From NCBI GenBank assembly GCA_028704125.1, contig JAQVLM010000177.1:1-6837 (forward strand): a DNA stretch of 6,837 nucleotides, given 5' to 3'. The notes beneath the pieces were generated by a model. The model was not told the origin of the DNA. It made no database searches and saw nothing but the letters and a program-made list of their open reading frames with translations. Within the stretch, counting starts at the first letter, position 1. The number at the start of each line of letters is the position of its first letter. Shown piece after piece: positions 5,881 through 6,837 of the stretch. Origin of the DNA: Opitutales bacterium. GTDB lineage: Bacteria > Verrucomicrobiota > Verrucomicrobiia > Opitutales > JAFGAQ01. A program made the position numbers and the translations under genes.

Positions 5881-6837
5881 ATGACAACTGAAAAAGTATC
5901 CTTCCGTGAGAAACTGTGCTACGGTGCCGGCGATTTTGCGTCCGTGCTGTATTGGCAGACCTTCATGATCTACCTGCTCTACTTCTACACGGACGTCTTC
6001 GGGATATCCGCAGCTGCTGCAGGCACCATGTTCCTGGTCAGCCGGGTATTGGATGGGATCACCGATCCAGTGGTGGGAATGATCGCGGACCGCACCGAAA
6101 CCCGCTGGGGAAAATTCAGGCCCTATTTGCTCTGGTTCTGTGTGCCATTCGCAATCGTCGGTGTACTTACCTTCACGGCACCTGATCTCGCTGAAACCGG
6201 CAAACTCGTCTGGGCGTATGTCACCTACAACGCCCTGATGCTCCTCTACACGATCATCAACATTCCCTACACATCCATGCTCGGAGTGATCAGCTCCGAC
6301 ACAGTGCAACGCACATCCCTGTCATCCTTCAAGTTCGTGGGAGCCTACACTGCGGGTGTGGTCATCTCAGCTCTACTTCTGCCAGTTGTCATCCAACTCG
6401 GCGGAAAAATGACGGTTCATTCAAGAGTCGCCGAAGTCCTCATTTCCGCAGGAGCTCAAGTCGAATTCACGACTCCGGACGGATTGACAGCCAAGGCTCT
6501 AGCTGAACTGGAGAACAAGGATGACCTCCCGATTCTCTCCCAAATCGCAGATTCCACGGCGACAACCCAAGACAACGGGATGACCCCGCTCCATTTGGCT
6601 GCTTTTGCCGGAGACCTCGAACAGGTTCAGAACCTCATCAAAGAAGGCTCCGATGTGAACGCCCTCACAGCAGAAGGGTATTCTCCTCTTCACGTGACGG
6701 CGCTCTCCCCCACAGGGCTCTTCCGCGATATTGCCAAGAACGAAAAACGGGGCTGGCAACTCTCCTTTATGGCGGTTGGATTTGTCGCCATCCTTTGCTT
6801 CCTCGTGGCTTTTGCCGGAACTAGAGAACGCGTGAAG
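5881..6837 (+). CDS. GPH-family (MelB-like) sugar/cation symporter with an ankyrin insertion, partial
   Basis: Inner-membrane symporter taking up a glycoside, sugar or uronate with Na+ or H+. The first 319 codons are present and the frame is open at the right edge. Helices 1-6 lie near residues 18-40, 45-68, 82-100, 108-137, 152-174 and 291-312. Family marks are YGAGDFA (Asp18, cf. MelB Asp19), SRVLDGITDP with Asp58 and Asp62 (cf. cation-binding Asp55 and Asp59 of MelB), the loop 2-3 motif RTETRWGKFRPY (71-82), NIPY in helix 4 (Asn127 where MelB has Asp124, common in this family), and GWQLSF...TRERVK in and after helix 6. About residues 176-286 are extra and contain ankyrin repeats, in the loop that MelB topology places in the periplasm. 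An in-frame ATG at 5824 exists, but the family N-terminus begins near 5881, so 5881 is chosen. No Shine-Dalgarno is seen. Follows the phosphatase by 127 bp. The substrate cannot be inferred. Confidence 0.93.
   Translation, partial: MTTEKVSFREKLCYGAGDFASVLYWQTFMIYLLYFYTDVFGISAAAAGTMFLVSRVLDGITDPVVGMIADRTETRWGKFRPYLLWFCVPFAIVGVLTFTAPDLAETGKLVWAYVTYNALMLLYTIINIPYTSMLGVISSDTVQRTSLSSFKFVGAYTAGVVISALLLPVVIQLGGKMTVHSRVAEVLISAGAQVEFTTPDGLTAKALAELENKDDLPILSQIADSTATTQDNGMTPLHLAAFAGDLEQVQNLIKEGSDVNALTAEGYSPLHVTALSPTGLFRDIAKNEKRGWQLSFMAVGFVAILCFLVAFAGTRERVK
6406..6738 (+). other. Ankyrin-repeat insertion in the helix 5-6 loop of the GPH symporter
   Basis: Residues 176-286 of the symporter. Residues 183-200 (VAEVLISAGAQVEFTTPD) read as the second helix and hairpin of one ankyrin repeat. 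Residues 201-232 are a degenerate repeat beginning GLTAKALAEL. Residues 233-265 are a canonical 33-residue repeat with G-M-TPLHLAAFAGDLEQVQ, NLIKEGSDVN and a closing TAE. Residues 266-275 (GYSPLHVTAL) start a further, truncated repeat. The flanks are undisturbed family sequence: LPVVIQLGG before and RGWQLSFMAVGF after. Base composition and codon use look like the rest of the gene by eye. Ankyrin repeats usually bind proteins; the partner here is unknown. Confidence 0.85.

Noticed and set aside
5791..6309. Minus-strand open frame of 172 codons over the symporter start
   Set aside because: The plus strand here encodes clear GPH helices and motifs; the antisense product is rich in His, Glu and Gly with no domain features.
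6406..6738. Ankyrin segment as a separate gene or a frameshift/assembly join
   Set aside because: The frame is continuous through both junctions, there is no internal stop or start signal, composition matches the flanks by eye, and GPH sequence resumes at the expected residue. A chimeric join cannot be fully excluded without reads.

Overview
The window looks like part of a chromosome from a Verrucomicrobiota-type bacterium. This rests on family-level recognition, not a search. The clues are an exported protein ending in a WIDSGPPKT...FRLYRV tail, a second exported protein with a tryptophan-rich GWIYL...GWLWT tail, a Tat-lipoprotein alkaline phosphatase of the PhoA superfamily, a GPH-type sugar/cation symporter, and weak or absent Shine-Dalgarno sequences. 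GC content is moderate by eye. No tRNA, rRNA, insertion sequence, integrase or CRISPR array is visible.

Left half (1-3963), all on the minus strand: three consecutive genes for exported proteins, transcribed leftward. In order of transcription they are a 369-residue protein with a thrombospondin-type-3-like calcium loop and a tryptophan-rich C-terminus (2854-3963), an 860-residue protein with four Calx-beta-like repeats (213-2795), and the first 68 codons of a third exported protein that runs off the left edge (1-205). The gaps are 58 and 7 nt, which suggests one operon. Calcium-binding acidic motifs in the first two suggest a calcium-stabilised cell-surface or extracellular assembly, but the function is unknown.

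Centre (3964-4316): a 353-bp divergent intergenic region. It holds a perfect TATAAT facing left, a candidate promoter facing right, and a few short inverted repeats.

Right half, plus strand: a complete alkaline phosphatase (4317-5753) with a twin-arginine signal, a lipobox and all expected metal and catalytic residues. After a 127-bp gap comes the 5' part of a GPH-family (MelB-like) symporter (5881 to the right edge). A surface phosphatase next to a sugar symporter could together release and import a solute, but the pairing may be fortuitous.

The most unusual feature is inside the symporter. Where MelB has only a few residues between transmembrane helices 5 and 6, this protein has about 110 extra residues containing ankyrin repeats, in frame, with family-typical sequence resuming immediately afterwards. 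By MelB topology this loop faces the periplasm, so this would be a transporter with an extracytoplasmic ankyrin domain.
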